Assembly (NCBI GenBank): GCA_963677015.1
Contig: OY781533.1
Location: forward strand, 2,356,001-2,420,000
Length of the DNA stretch: 64,000 nucleotides
Origin: G963556115 sp963677015
GTDB lineage: Bacteria > Planctomycetota > SZUA-567
Direction: 5' to 3'
Positions 54,872-63,354 of the stretch are shown piece by piece. Positions within the stretch are counted from its first letter, which is position 1. Every line of letters begins with the position of its first letter. The notes under the pieces are model-generated. The model saw only the letters and a program-made list of their open reading frames with translations. It had not been told where the DNA came from and searched no databases. The translations under genes were made by a program, and so were the position numbers.

Positions 54872-55105
54872 ATGAAAGCCCTCAGCTCAAGATTCAGTGG
54901 ATTATTCAGACTCTACCGCAAGGATGACAGTGCCCCTACAACAATCGAGTGGATTCTGCTTCTGGTCGTAGCTCTTATCGTAATGGTAATCATCTATACT
55001 GTTGTAACCTGGGTTTCAAAAGATGCTGGTTCACAGAAAAAAACTATGGAAGATAAACGTCAAACAGCTGTAGATGCTGCTAAAAGTGCTTTTGGTGATA
55101 ACTAA
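54872..55105 (+). CDS. Flp-pilin-like small protein, first copy
   Basis: 77 aa. The ATG after GGGAG is used; an in-frame start 22 codons earlier has no support. A basic leader (KALSSRFSGLFRLYRKDD) is followed by A-PTTI-E-W and a hydrophobic helix ILLLVVALIVMVIIYTVV, then a charged C-terminal helix (KKTMEDKRQTAVDAAKSAF). This resembles Flp pilins (G-x4-E-Y) with Ala at the predicted -1 and Trp for Tyr. It has its own promoter and is followed by a hairpin terminator, so it is likely the major subunit. Confidence 0.72.
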   Translation: MKALSSRFSGLFRLYRKDDSAPTTIEWILLLVVALIVMVIIYTVVTWVSKDAGSQKKTMEDKRQTAVDAAKSAFGDN

Positions 55106-55210
55106 TAGGCAAAACCTGTCAACCATAGATAAAGTATTTTTACATCAAAATTATTTTACATTGCGGTAAATACATCGACTATTCAAACCGTTTTATGTAT
55201 TTAGAATTAT

Positions 55211-55250
55211 AGTTCTGTATAGTCTCGATTAAACTATACAGAACTATTAT
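55211..55250 (+). terminator. Hairpin terminator after the first pilin gene
   Basis: A perfect 13-bp stem AGTTCTGTATAGT / ACTATACAGAACT with a nine-base loop is followed by ATTATTAATT. It lies immediately before the prepilin peptidase gene, which lacks a clear ribosome-binding site. Confidence 0.65.
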
Positions 55251-55269
55251 TAATTACCCCATACTATAT

Positions 55270-56010
55270 ATGAACATGACCAGTGATATATCAAGCGATC
55301 AGAACGAATCACTTCAGCAGTCACCAAAGACCCTGACTACTGTTCTCCTATGGACACTGGGCATAACCATTTGTGCCGTAATCGCCACGTTTTTTTATTT
55401 GACTACCGGTACCGGCGGCTACTTTGTAATAGTTCTACTATATGCTCTGCTCTTTACCGCCAGTTACAGTGACGCAGCTTTCCGGCGTATTCCAAACTCA
55501 TTCAATTACACGGCGCTCATACTTGCACTACTGCTTATGGTAGTTATCTGCCCACTCTGTGAAATCCTTGGCTGGACAAATGTACTCAGCTGGATAGGAG
55601 CCAACAGCAGTGACTGGGGCGGAATTGCACTGGAATCACTCCTTGGTTTCGGCCTCTGTTTTCTGATAGGTATTATAAGCTTTGCCGTCAATGGGCTGGG
55701 AGGCGGCGATGCCAAGCTTCTTCTGGTTCTAGGAGCTCTTGCCGGATTTCACCTCACTCTGGCAATACTGGTCAACACCCTTGCCTTTGCTCTGGCTATC
55801 GGTCTGTTAAATCTGCTCAGTAACGGTATCCTGATACGCGCCCTGCAACGACTGCTGCTTAAAATTTATACCACCGTGTTCCGCCATGAAATCACGGAGC
55901 CGATTATTTTCAGCCGCAATGAATCCCCCTTCTCACTCGCTGTTTTTCTGGGACTGATTGCGTTACCCTTTATCAACATACATGCATACATTATGAACTT
56001 TAACTGGTGA
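55270..56010 (+). CDS. Type A24 prepilin peptidase (TadV/CpaA-like)
   Basis: Membrane aspartyl protease that cleaves leader peptides of pilins. 246 aa, about six to seven helices. The two catalytic Asp lie in ASYSDAAFRRIPNS and in NGLGGGDAKLLLVLGAL (GxGD motif). It lacks the N-terminal Cys-rich methylase domain of PilD, as in Tad-type peptidases. An N-terminal hydrophilic leader of ~25 residues (QNESLQQSPKTL) precedes TM1. No Shine-Dalgarno is visible; an ATG two codons further is equally possible. First of four closely spaced genes with the TadE-like proteins. Confidence 0.88.
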   Translation: MNMTSDISSDQNESLQQSPKTLTTVLLWTLGITICAVIATFFYLTTGTGGYFVIVLLYALLFTASYSDAAFRRIPNSFNYTALILALLLMVVICPLCEILGWTNVLSWIGANSSDWGGIALESLLGFGLCFLIGIISFAVNGLGGGDAKLLLVLGALAGFHLTLAILVNTLAFALAIGLLNLLSNGILIRALQRLLLKIYTTVFRHEITEPIIFSRNESPFSLAVFLGLIALPFINIHAYIMNFNW

Positions 56011-56016
56011 TATACA

Positions 56017-57015
56017 ATGGCTAAGACAAGAGATAACTCGCGGTTATATAATCTCGCACTACTCTTTATGCTCCTGTCATTCGGGATGTTTCTGGCAATG
56101 CCGGTTATCTACCCCACTGAGTTCATGAAATTATGCAGTATCCCGGATATTTACAGTGACAAGGTTATTATTGCGTCAACTGTGAGCTCAAGCCTGTGTT
56201 TTATTGTCTTCTGCACGAAAATAATCCTCTGGATATACCGGACCATAAAAAGCTTCAAAAAACTTTCACCCTCACAGGCCGCCACGGTTTCAGTTGAATT
56301 TATTCTGGTTATTCCAGTTATCTTATGCCTTATACTCACCGTTTTCGCCATGGCGGAAATTTCACAGGCGCAGATCATGTTCAGATATGCCGCCTACACC
56401 GCTATGCGCCGGGGAATTATAGCCAATTACAACCATAATTATAATGTCTTTAAATATAAATTCACCTTATCAGACGCGGATAAAAAAGATATAAAACTCG
56501 CTGCTGCGATTGCGCTCTCCGCACTGGATACCCGTAGCGTGGCAACGACAACGACCGACACTCTTGAAACTGAGAATCTGGCCACCATTTACACCGCGAT
56601 AGCAGCCAACACCAAAGACTGGAAATATAAAATACCGCCTTGGAAAAACAAGGAACAGGTAAGCGCCAATATACTGACCGCCTATTCCACTCTCGATGTT
56701 ACAAAACTCGATACGAGCAGAAACAACAGTAAGATTATTCTGCCAATATCTGTCAACCTGCAGCTTGAATATAAATTTCCGCTGCGACCTGGCAGCCTCT
56801 TCTGGCTGATAGCTCCGGAAAAGGTCAATGATTATCCATGTATTACTCTAAAACGAACCTGCGATGTCGATTCAGATTCAGTCTACACAATGTTCAGTTT
56901 CGGACAGCGCTACGACCTGCCGCGACTCTGGTTCAACACGATTATAAAACTGTTCCCCATCTATAAATCACTTAGTATCGTCCCGGGTGACAGTGCACGC
57001 AACGATATAAAATAA
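56017..57015 (+). CDS. TadE-like pseudopilin with extra N-terminal membrane helices
   Basis: 332 aa. Two membrane helices (LALLFMLLSFGMFLAMPVIY; STVSSSLCFIVFCTKIILWI) precede a basic stretch and the TadE core: A-TVSV-E-F followed by ILVIPVILCLILTVFAMAEI and QAQIMFRYAAYTAMR. The rest (~150-332) is predicted extracytoplasmic. The motif A-x4-E-F matches the pilins of this locus. Ordinary TadE proteins lack the first ~90 residues, so a fusion or extension is indicated. It starts six bases after the peptidase stop. Confidence 0.78.
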   Translation: MAKTRDNSRLYNLALLFMLLSFGMFLAMPVIYPTEFMKLCSIPDIYSDKVIIASTVSSSLCFIVFCTKIILWIYRTIKSFKKLSPSQAATVSVEFILVIPVILCLILTVFAMAEISQAQIMFRYAAYTAMRRGIIANYNHNYNVFKYKFTLSDADKKDIKLAAAIALSALDTRSVATTTTDTLETENLATIYTAIAANTKDWKYKIPPWKNKEQVSANILTAYSTLDVTKLDTSRNNSKIILPISVNLQLEYKFPLRPGSLFWLIAPEKVNDYPCITLKRTCDVDSDSVYTMFSFGQRYDLPRLWFNTIIKLFPIYKSLSIVPGDSARNDIK

Positions 57016-57032
57016 AATCAGGAGCCCGCAGC

Positions 57033-58406
57033 ATGTTTCAGCTACACAAAAAAGCCAACAGTTACATTACCGATGTCAAAGGGACAGTCGTCATCGGTTT
57101 CCTGATTATAATGCTGCCAATTTACCTGAGCGTTGCCGCACTGTGGAACACCTCGGTACTTGCAGAACGCAAGATTGAAGCTCAGACTATCGCTGATGCC
57201 GCAGCGTACAGCGTCGCCGGCGAAGTGGCGGCTCTCACCAACCAGATGACAATGCTCAATATGCTGCAGCTGCGCATCAAATGCGCACAGGCCATTGAAA
57301 CAGCCTGTGTTGCGGCAACCGCAGCCGGGGCAATTGAAATTTACGAAAACTACGATATAGCAGAAGCACTCATGGCTGATCCATACACCGCCGCAGAAGG
57401 TTTGGCACTAATGCTTGAAGTCATCGCCGATTCGGCAAGACTGGCTTTATTTGTTTCAAGCTACGCTTTAACAGACATCGTCAGTATCATCTCCGCCGAG
57501 GCAAAATGCCTGATTCAACAGAAAAAACTGTATAAAAATTTCGGCGGTCTGGTCAAAGAAAGGCTGGATACAATCACCAAATACATAAATCAGGACAGCG
57601 GTACCGGTGAGTGGAAGATATACGCCACAATGAACAAATCCAGCCTCTACCCCACAGAATGCAGTGCTCCGCCGTTTCTTGCCAAAAGCTCCTACTTAAA
57701 CCGCGGTGAATTACTGGCCACCAGACTCTTTACTCAGGACGAGCAGTGGATAAAAATTAAACAACCCCTTTGGGTTCTACTCAGAATCAAAAAACCAAAA
57801 AAATGTAACTATATACCACCACCGTCTCTTCCTTTCTCAACCCCGTTTTTCAAAGGCTTTAAAAGCCCGGATACCGGGGATATGATGAAATATGCCTGGT
57901 TTGCATCCCTGGTAGCAGCAGGAGCGGTCTATAACATCATAGACTGGGGCTATGATCTCTCAAGCCGCAACCTGATCAAGGAGTGGGATATAAACAGTAA
58001 AAGTGACCGCCGAATCTTTCAGACACTGGTCTTTGTGGAACGGACCGAGAGTAATCACTCCTTTATGGCCAAAGGATTCTTCAAACCCTTCGCCGGAGCG
58101 ACAATACTTGCCGCCAGCGGCTCAGAAGCGGTAAATGAATATGACGAACTGCTACAGAACTATCAGATAGCCAGAATTCCGGTAATAAAACAGATTATAA
58201 ACCTTATTATGCTGCTGCCATGGCGGTTATGGACAAGCATGGGAGCTAACTATCAGCCACGACTGAACGCTATAGATCCTCAGCTGTTTGACGCTGTTCT
58301 GAATAATTCGGATAACGCTCAGATGAAAGAAGCTCTGCTGAAGAATACCGGACTGAAAGCAGACAATCTTTCCGCCAAAAACGTTCAGAATTCTTTTGTC
58401 CACTAA
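57033..58406 (+). CDS. TadG-like pilus-associated protein
   Basis: 457 aa. A basic leader ending KG precedes a membrane helix (TVVIGFLIIMLPIYLSVAAL), then EAQTIADAAAYSVAGEVAAL, the ADAAA segment typical of TadG N-termini. Long helical regions with hydrophobic stretches follow and a large extracytoplasmic domain to the C-terminus. CAGGAG lies nine bases before the ATG. It is 17 bases after the TadE-like gene. No von Willebrand domain was recognised, unlike many TadG proteins. Confidence 0.7.
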   Translation: MFQLHKKANSYITDVKGTVVIGFLIIMLPIYLSVAALWNTSVLAERKIEAQTIADAAAYSVAGEVAALTNQMTMLNMLQLRIKCAQAIETACVAATAAGAIEIYENYDIAEALMADPYTAAEGLALMLEVIADSARLALFVSSYALTDIVSIISAEAKCLIQQKKLYKNFGGLVKERLDTITKYINQDSGTGEWKIYATMNKSSLYPTECSAPPFLAKSSYLNRGELLATRLFTQDEQWIKIKQPLWVLLRIKKPKKCNYIPPPSLPFSTPFFKGFKSPDTGDMMKYAWFASLVAAGAVYNIIDWGYDLSSRNLIKEWDINSKSDRRIFQTLVFVERTESNHSFMAKGFFKPFAGATILAASGSEAVNEYDELLQNYQIARIPVIKQIINLIMLLPWRLWTSMGANYQPRLNAIDPQLFDAVLNNSDNAQMKEALLKNTGLKADNLSAKNVQNSFVH

Positions 58407-58425
58407 TTACAGGCAGGATATAACC

Positions 58426-58929
58426 ATGTTTAAAATAATCAGGAAAATACAGCATAAAGACTCGGCTGTTGCCATGATAGAAGGGCTGCTGGTCTGCGTA
58501 CCGATCTGGATATTCTTCGCTCTGATCCTGCATGTACTGAGTTACTGGGAAACCAACCATTTTGATCATGTCATGAAGCTGGGCTCCGCAGTATCCAAAA
58601 GACTGGTCTCAACCAGCAGTAAGCATCTGGATACCGGTAAAGCTGCAAACAAGACGTCCCCTACTGACAAAACCAAACCGGGATTTTACATGGAGAAGAT
58701 AAGCGGTTCAGATGATTTTCCGGTATATTATTATTACATCACCGACTATGTATCTTCAAAACGCACCAGAAGAGTTTGCGGTTCCAGACGCTATGCGACT
58801 TGGATGTCCCACCCGTTCCTCAAGGGACAGAATCCTCAAGATGAAGGGAAACTTATACAGAAATGGTATGACGGTATGGGCAACAAAACCCTGAATAAAG
58901 CTCGAAAAACGTTGCTATTAGGTTCATGA
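58426..58929 (+). CDS. TadE-like small pseudopilin
   Basis: 167 aa. The ATG preceded by AGGCAGGA is used. A basic leader FKIIRKIQHKDS is followed by A-VAMI-E-G and a membrane helix LLVCVPIWIFFALILHVL. The remaining ~120 residues are polar, with a Tyr-rich stretch (VYYYYITDYV), predicted outside the membrane. It is the last of the plus-strand series and ends 18 bases before the convergent pilin gene. Confidence 0.7.
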   Translation: MFKIIRKIQHKDSAVAMIEGLLVCVPIWIFFALILHVLSYWETNHFDHVMKLGSAVSKRLVSTSSKHLDTGKAANKTSPTDKTKPGFYMEKISGSDDFPVYYYYITDYVSSKRTRRVCGSRRYATWMSHPFLKGQNPQDEGKLIQKWYDGMGNKTLNKARKTLLLGS

Positions 58930-58947
58930 TACTACAAAGATCCGGTT

Positions 58948-59130
58948 CTATTTTTTCTCACCTTCAATAATCTTTACCGCGTCACCCGTCTGATTTATAG
59001 CCCAGGTGCTGAACTGATAGATAACTCCAAGCAATACCAGTGCCACCGCAATAAGCAGCATCCATTCTACCGTTTCAATAGCCTTATCATCCGCCTGCCA
59101 CCTTCCCAGCAGTTTCTTGAAACACTTCAT
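58948..59130 (-). CDS. Flp-pilin-like small protein, second copy
   Basis: 60 aa. A basic leader CFKKLLGRWQADDK leads to A-IETV-E-W then MLLIAVALVLLGVIYQFSTW and a short polar tail ending GEKK. Same design as the pilin on the plus strand. GGGAG precedes the ATG. It is the last gene of the minus-strand set FHA-pseudokinase-ATPase-pilin-pilin and was probably once adjacent to, or duplicated from, the other pilins. Confidence 0.7.
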   Translation of the reverse strand: MKCFKKLLGRWQADDKAIETVEWMLLIAVALVLLGVIYQFSTWAINQTGDAVKIIEGEKK

Positions 59131-59146
59131 ACTTTCTCCCGCAAAT

Positions 59147-59323
59147 CTACCCGAATGGCGTCGAGATAATAATCTCCGAACGCGTAAAGATATAAGATAT
59201 AATTGCTGTTATGGAATACGCCAGTGCCGAAAAGAGCAGTAAGGAGGCACCACTTACCAACATCCACTCCACCGAAGATCCGGCATATTCATCATGAAAT
59301 AATCTCATAAGTAATTTTTTCAT
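59147..59323 (-). CDS. Flp-pilin-like protein of 58 aa
   Basis: Easily missed because of its length. It starts ATG four bases after the stop of the ATPase gene, with GGGAG upstream, and ends 16 bases before the next pilin. Residues 1-14 form a short basic leader (KKLLMRLFHDEYA), followed by GSSV-E-W (so A-x4-E-W), MLVSGASLLLFSALAYSI as the membrane helix and a tail ending STPFG. The shared leader, motif and position support a real coding gene for a third pilin subunit. Confidence 0.68.
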   Translation of the reverse strand: MKKLLMRLFHDEYAGSSVEWMLVSGASLLLFSALAYSITAIISYIFTRSEIIISTPFG

Positions 59324-59327
59324 CACC

Positions 59328-60440
59328 CTACTCCCAGATACCGGCCGTCAATTTTACCGCATCCTGCAAACCGAAAAGTTCAAGTTTATCCAGCATTTTC
59401 AGCTTCTGCCCGGTCCAGACCAAATCAAAATTACCAGCAGTACTCCGCTCAAGCCGGAAAATATCCTTCATAAGATACGTATCAGCCTGATGATCAAAAC
59501 CGACCTCACTGATATGCGTAATGCAACGTCGCCCATCATAAAGTCGCGAGGTCTGCACCACCAGATTGAGCGCCTCGGCAATCTGTCGGCGAAGCGCCTC
59601 AACCGGTAACCCCAGTTCTGCCATCAGCGCCATTACCTCCAGACGTGAACACGCCTGAAACGGCGAATCCGCATGGACTGTTGCCATGGTACCGCCATGA
59701 CCGCTGTTCATTGCCTGAATAACATCCACCGCCTCAGCCCGACGTATTTCACCGACAATTATCCGGTCAGGACGCATACGCAAAGAAGCGACAAACATAT
59801 CCCGTATAGTTACCTCACCATGACCGAATTCATCATTAGCCCGCGCCTGCATGCTTACGACATGCTCCTGCTGAAGCTGTATTTCACGCGTATCTTCAAT
59901 AACGATTATGCGATGGCTGGGATCAAACCAGGACGACATGATATTCAGCAGGGTCGTCTTACCGGAACCAGTTCCGCCACTTACTATTATATTCAGTTTG
60001 GCTTTGGTTGCAAGCTCCATAAATTCAAGCGCCTGCTCAGTGGCCGATCCGACTTTAAGTAGAAAATCCGGAGTTTTAGCCACCTGTGAGAATTTACGTA
60101 TATTCAGGCTTATTTTGCCACTGGTAACCGGCGGCAGCACAATACAGACACGTGAACCGTCAGGAAGATGTCCGTCCACTATCGGAGTATCATCGGTTAT
60201 AGTTTTACCGCAAAACTGCGTAATAGTATTGACTGCGGCCAGAAGTGCAGTCTCAGAAGGGAAGCTGTTGGTCGTCTGTTCCAGCTTTCCGGCACGTTCA
60301 ATATAAATATTGTCCGCCCCCAGTACTATCACCTCAGAGATGCTGTCATCAGTAAGCAGATCCTTTATCGGAGAAAGAAAGGCATTAATACCCACCTCAT
60401 AAATCAGATCATCATTATAGGTTTCAGAAACTTTATTCAT
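59328..60440 (-). CDS. cpaF: CpaF/TadA-type secretion ATPase
   Basis: Hexameric cytosolic motor for pilus assembly. 370 aa. The ATG used overlaps the stop of the upstream pseudokinase gene by eight bases; an earlier start would overlap it more. Motifs: FLSPIKDLLTDDSISEVIVL, PIVDGHLPDGSRVCIVLPPV, Walker A IIVSGGTGSGKTTLLNIMSS, the Asp box IIVIEDTREIQLQQEHVVSM, Walker B RPDRIIVGEIRRAEAVDVIQ and the His box MNSGHGGTMATVHADSP. It is shorter at its N-terminus than many CpaF proteins. TadB, TadC and the secretin are not in the window. Confidence 0.93.
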   Translation of the reverse strand: MNKVSETYNDDLIYEVGINAFLSPIKDLLTDDSISEVIVLGADNIYIERAGKLEQTTNSFPSETALLAAVNTITQFCGKTITDDTPIVDGHLPDGSRVCIVLPPVTSGKISLNIRKFSQVAKTPDFLLKVGSATEQALEFMELATKAKLNIIVSGGTGSGKTTLLNIMSSWFDPSHRIIVIEDTREIQLQQEHVVSMQARANDEFGHGEVTIRDMFVASLRMRPDRIIVGEIRRAEAVDVIQAMNSGHGGTMATVHADSPFQACSRLEVMALMAELGLPVEALRRQIAEALNLVVQTSRLYDGRRCITHISEVGFDHQADTYLMKDIFRLERSTAGNFDLVWTGQKLKMLDKLELFGLQDAVKLTAGIWE

Positions 60441-63336
60441 GCACCGCCCCCTCCGGGAATCGCTCAACACTAACCGCCTCACTGGAACTGACATACCTCA
60501 AAGCAGTCCTGACCGCCAGAGCAAAATCAGCGGAGGAAAGCTCAGCTGGCAGCCCGACATACAACCTGTACTGCGGACCGGTCAGAAACGGATGAACCCT
60601 TGCGTCCTTGATATTATGCTGTGCAAGCTCATTCTGGAGTAAAGACGTAATCTTATTAGGGTCAATATTGATCTGCACCTCCAGATATTCCTGCAGAGGC
60701 TGCAAGCGTTGCAGCAGTGTTATCAGTTCACCTTTATCATAAACGCAACCTGCTACCGTAACCTTTTTAAGAATAGGTTCTGCCTCTACCTTTATCGCAC
60801 CGGTTGGAATAAGTGAAGCAACATAGATACTCAGGTCTGAAATCTCCAGCGCAACTCCAAGTTTTTTCCGCTCCAGTACATTCTCCTTGATTCGCTGATT
60901 AATCACCACCTGCAGTTTATCCGGATCTAGACCCTGTTTTTTAAGCTCCGCATCAATTTTCTGCAGTTCTTTCGCCGCTTCAGGATCCCCTGCCTCAGCC
61001 CGTGCAAGCAGTTCCTGCCTCTTTCTGGCAATATCCTGCAAATCAGATACCGAATACACCGCGCCACCGGCTTTATCCGCTTTTACAAGCTCATCCAGTT
61101 TTTCAGGATCCACACCATTCTTACGCAAAATACCGTCGAGTTTCAGCAGTTCTGCCGCCGCTTTAGTATCACCATTTTTTGCCCGTTGTGCCAGATCACG
61201 GCGTATATCAGCGATATGAGCCAGTTCCTCTTTCGAATATTTACCGGTATTGGAAACAGCGGTATTGACTGCTTTCTTTACAGCGACACTTTGCTTCTCA
61301 GTCTTATTCGCACCAAGACTTAGCCCGGCAGCAATATTATTTGGATCTATACCCTGATCAAGGAGTTTCTCATCAAACCGCTTCAGCTTTTCTGCTGCCG
61401 AATAATCCCCATCCCGCACCCGCTGCAACAACTGATTCCGCTTATTCTGCAGATCACGGAGATTTGACTCAATACTATCCTTATTTACCTCGTTAAGGTC
61501 ATCCATCAATTCCAGTGCACGTTTACGCGCTTCAACACTTCCCTTGTTAGACTCAGCCTTGAGATCGGCAAGCTGCTGTACCAGGCGGTCTCTTTGGTTA
61601 TTCAATGACTGTTCATACGCACTAGCCACAGAATTTTTAGCATTCGGCTGTATAAACTGTGAAAGCTTATGCTGAACGTCATACATCTTCTTAAGTTTTT
61701 CAGGATCAGGATTATCAGGATCAATACTCTTTTTCAGTTCTTCATACTGCTTCTGCAGCTGCAGTTTCTTGTGATCCAGATCCTGATCACTCATAGGCAG
61801 GAGATCTATCTCCTGTAGTTTATCCTTTCGGATACCGGTCTTCAGGGTTTTACGGAACGGCCGGTAATACGGATGATCAACAACGATATCATAATCACAA
61901 TAACCTAAATCAATATTTGCCTCACCATTTGAATCAGAAATAAGAGTAAAGCTTTGTGGCGGAGTTTTACCATCTTCCTTAGGATTATGCGGGGTGACAG
62001 TTATCTTGGCACCAGTAGCCTGAGGTTTTAAGTAATAGGTAATGTGAATCGATTTAGGCGGATTCCTCAGAACTTTGAAGACCGCGCAGTACAGGATAGT
62101 ACCTTCTCTGTCAATTACCGCGCACAGCCCTTCATACTCGCCAAGACTTGGCAACTCCAGTATATCGATAAAATCACCGGTACGGTTATCAAAATTTGCC
62201 CGGTCCTGAACCTTGATCAACCCCTGCTTGAGCTCAATCATAATTCTGGCGCCCTGCGGAACCCGGTTGGCATGACCTTTTATCGTTATATAGCCATTTT
62301 GGGTCACAAACTTCTCTTCACTCAATTTCAGACTTATTTTATTTCGGCGCTCTATCAGCATATTCATCCCGACAGCTGCCACCCCGACAGCCAGAACCAA
62401 CACAATCAGAAGGATTTTGGCCAGCGGTGTCAGTGTCATGCCTGATTTCTCTTTTTTCTTACTATTACGGCTGACGTTCACATCCTGCCGGACAATACAG
62501 TCAAAAAGCTCCTGAGCAGATTTTGCCCTGCTGGCAACATCCTTATAAAGCATCAAAGCGACAATATCAGATAGATCTTCAGGTATATCAGGAATTAATT
62601 CCTTGAGTGGCGGCAGAGTAAGCTGACTCGATGTATGCCAGTACATCCAGCGCTCAGCCAGAGAATTATTAAGTTTAAATTCACTGGTCTTACGGTTATA
62701 TACCGCAGGAAACTGCTGCTCAAACAATTCACTGCCCAAAGCATATTCATAAATTACCATTCCGAGAGAATAGAGGTTACTCTGTGCAGAAGGAACAAAA
62801 TTCTCAGCATCAAAGGACTCCGGAGACATATACTTTGCAAACTCAGCATTCAATATCTCATCATTATTATAGCTGGTAGAGAGGGTATAACTGTTCATTA
62901 TCCAAGAACCATTGGCATTACTGATAATGTTTTCTGGAAGCAGCGGGTTGAAGAATAGAGGTTCCTCACACTCATGCACCATTCTCAGCGCCTGCAGCAT
63001 CTGACTGATTAATAAAGCCACCTGACTTAAAGAAGCCGAATCCTTTGAAACTAGATCCTTGATGGATTTACCATAATCCTCAAAGACCATCCAGGCATTA
63101 TGATCATTATCTATCTTGGAACTCAGTATCCCGGTAATAAACGGTGACTTACCGATACCAGCAAAAAGTTCGATCTCATCTCTAGCGCTTTTACTGTCCT
63201 GAGCAGCGACACTTCTGATAACAATCGGTCTGGATACACTATCAGCAATCTTCTGTATTCCACGATACAGGGTGTATTGTGATTTTTTCGCTATCTCATT
63301 CTCAATAACGACGCTGTCATCGAATACATCTACCAT
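60433..63336 (-). CDS. Membrane pseudokinase with helical repeats and a ring-domain-like C-terminus
   Basis: 967 aa. Residues ~20-283 follow the Ser/Thr kinase fold (WMVFEDYGKSIKDLV, PLLPENIISN, AKYMSPESF, SNLYSLGMVIYEYALG), but the catalytic residues are gone: VAIK Lys is Arg41, HRD reads FNP (129-131), the HRD-loop Lys is Leu133 and DFG reads NSY (148-150). One TM helix lies at ~305-327. Outside the membrane are beta-rich domains (~340-510), helical-hairpin repeats (three clear copies at ~624-672, 704-752 and 764-812) and a final ~130 residues with KVEAEPILKKVTVAGCVYDK, resembling BON or ring-building modules. It overlaps the ATPase gene. Confidence 0.82.
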   Translation of the reverse strand: MVDVFDDSVVIENEIAKKSQYTLYRGIQKIADSVSRPIVIRSVAAQDSKSARDEIELFAGIGKSPFITGILSSKIDNDHNAWMVFEDYGKSIKDLVSKDSASLSQVALLISQMLQALRMVHECEEPLFFNPLLPENIISNANGSWIMNSYTLSTSYNNDEILNAEFAKYMSPESFDAENFVPSAQSNLYSLGMVIYEYALGSELFEQQFPAVYNRKTSEFKLNNSLAERWMYWHTSSQLTLPPLKELIPDIPEDLSDIVALMLYKDVASRAKSAQELFDCIVRQDVNVSRNSKKKEKSGMTLTPLAKILLIVLVLAVGVAAVGMNMLIERRNKISLKLSEEKFVTQNGYITIKGHANRVPQGARIMIELKQGLIKVQDRANFDNRTGDFIDILELPSLGEYEGLCAVIDREGTILYCAVFKVLRNPPKSIHITYYLKPQATGAKITVTPHNPKEDGKTPPQSFTLISDSNGEANIDLGYCDYDIVVDHPYYRPFRKTLKTGIRKDKLQEIDLLPMSDQDLDHKKLQLQKQYEELKKSIDPDNPDPEKLKKMYDVQHKLSQFIQPNAKNSVASAYEQSLNNQRDRLVQQLADLKAESNKGSVEARKRALELMDDLNEVNKDSIESNLRDLQNKRNQLLQRVRDGDYSAAEKLKRFDEKLLDQGIDPNNIAAGLSLGANKTEKQSVAVKKAVNTAVSNTGKYSKEELAHIADIRRDLAQRAKNGDTKAAAELLKLDGILRKNGVDPEKLDELVKADKAGGAVYSVSDLQDIARKRQELLARAEAGDPEAAKELQKIDAELKKQGLDPDKLQVVINQRIKENVLERKKLGVALEISDLSIYVASLIPTGAIKVEAEPILKKVTVAGCVYDKGELITLLQRLQPLQEYLEVQINIDPNKITSLLQNELAQHNIKDARVHPFLTGPQYRLYVGLPAELSSADFALAVRTALRYVSSSEAVSVERFPEGAVHE

Positions 63337-63354
63337 TTTTTATCCCCATCCATA

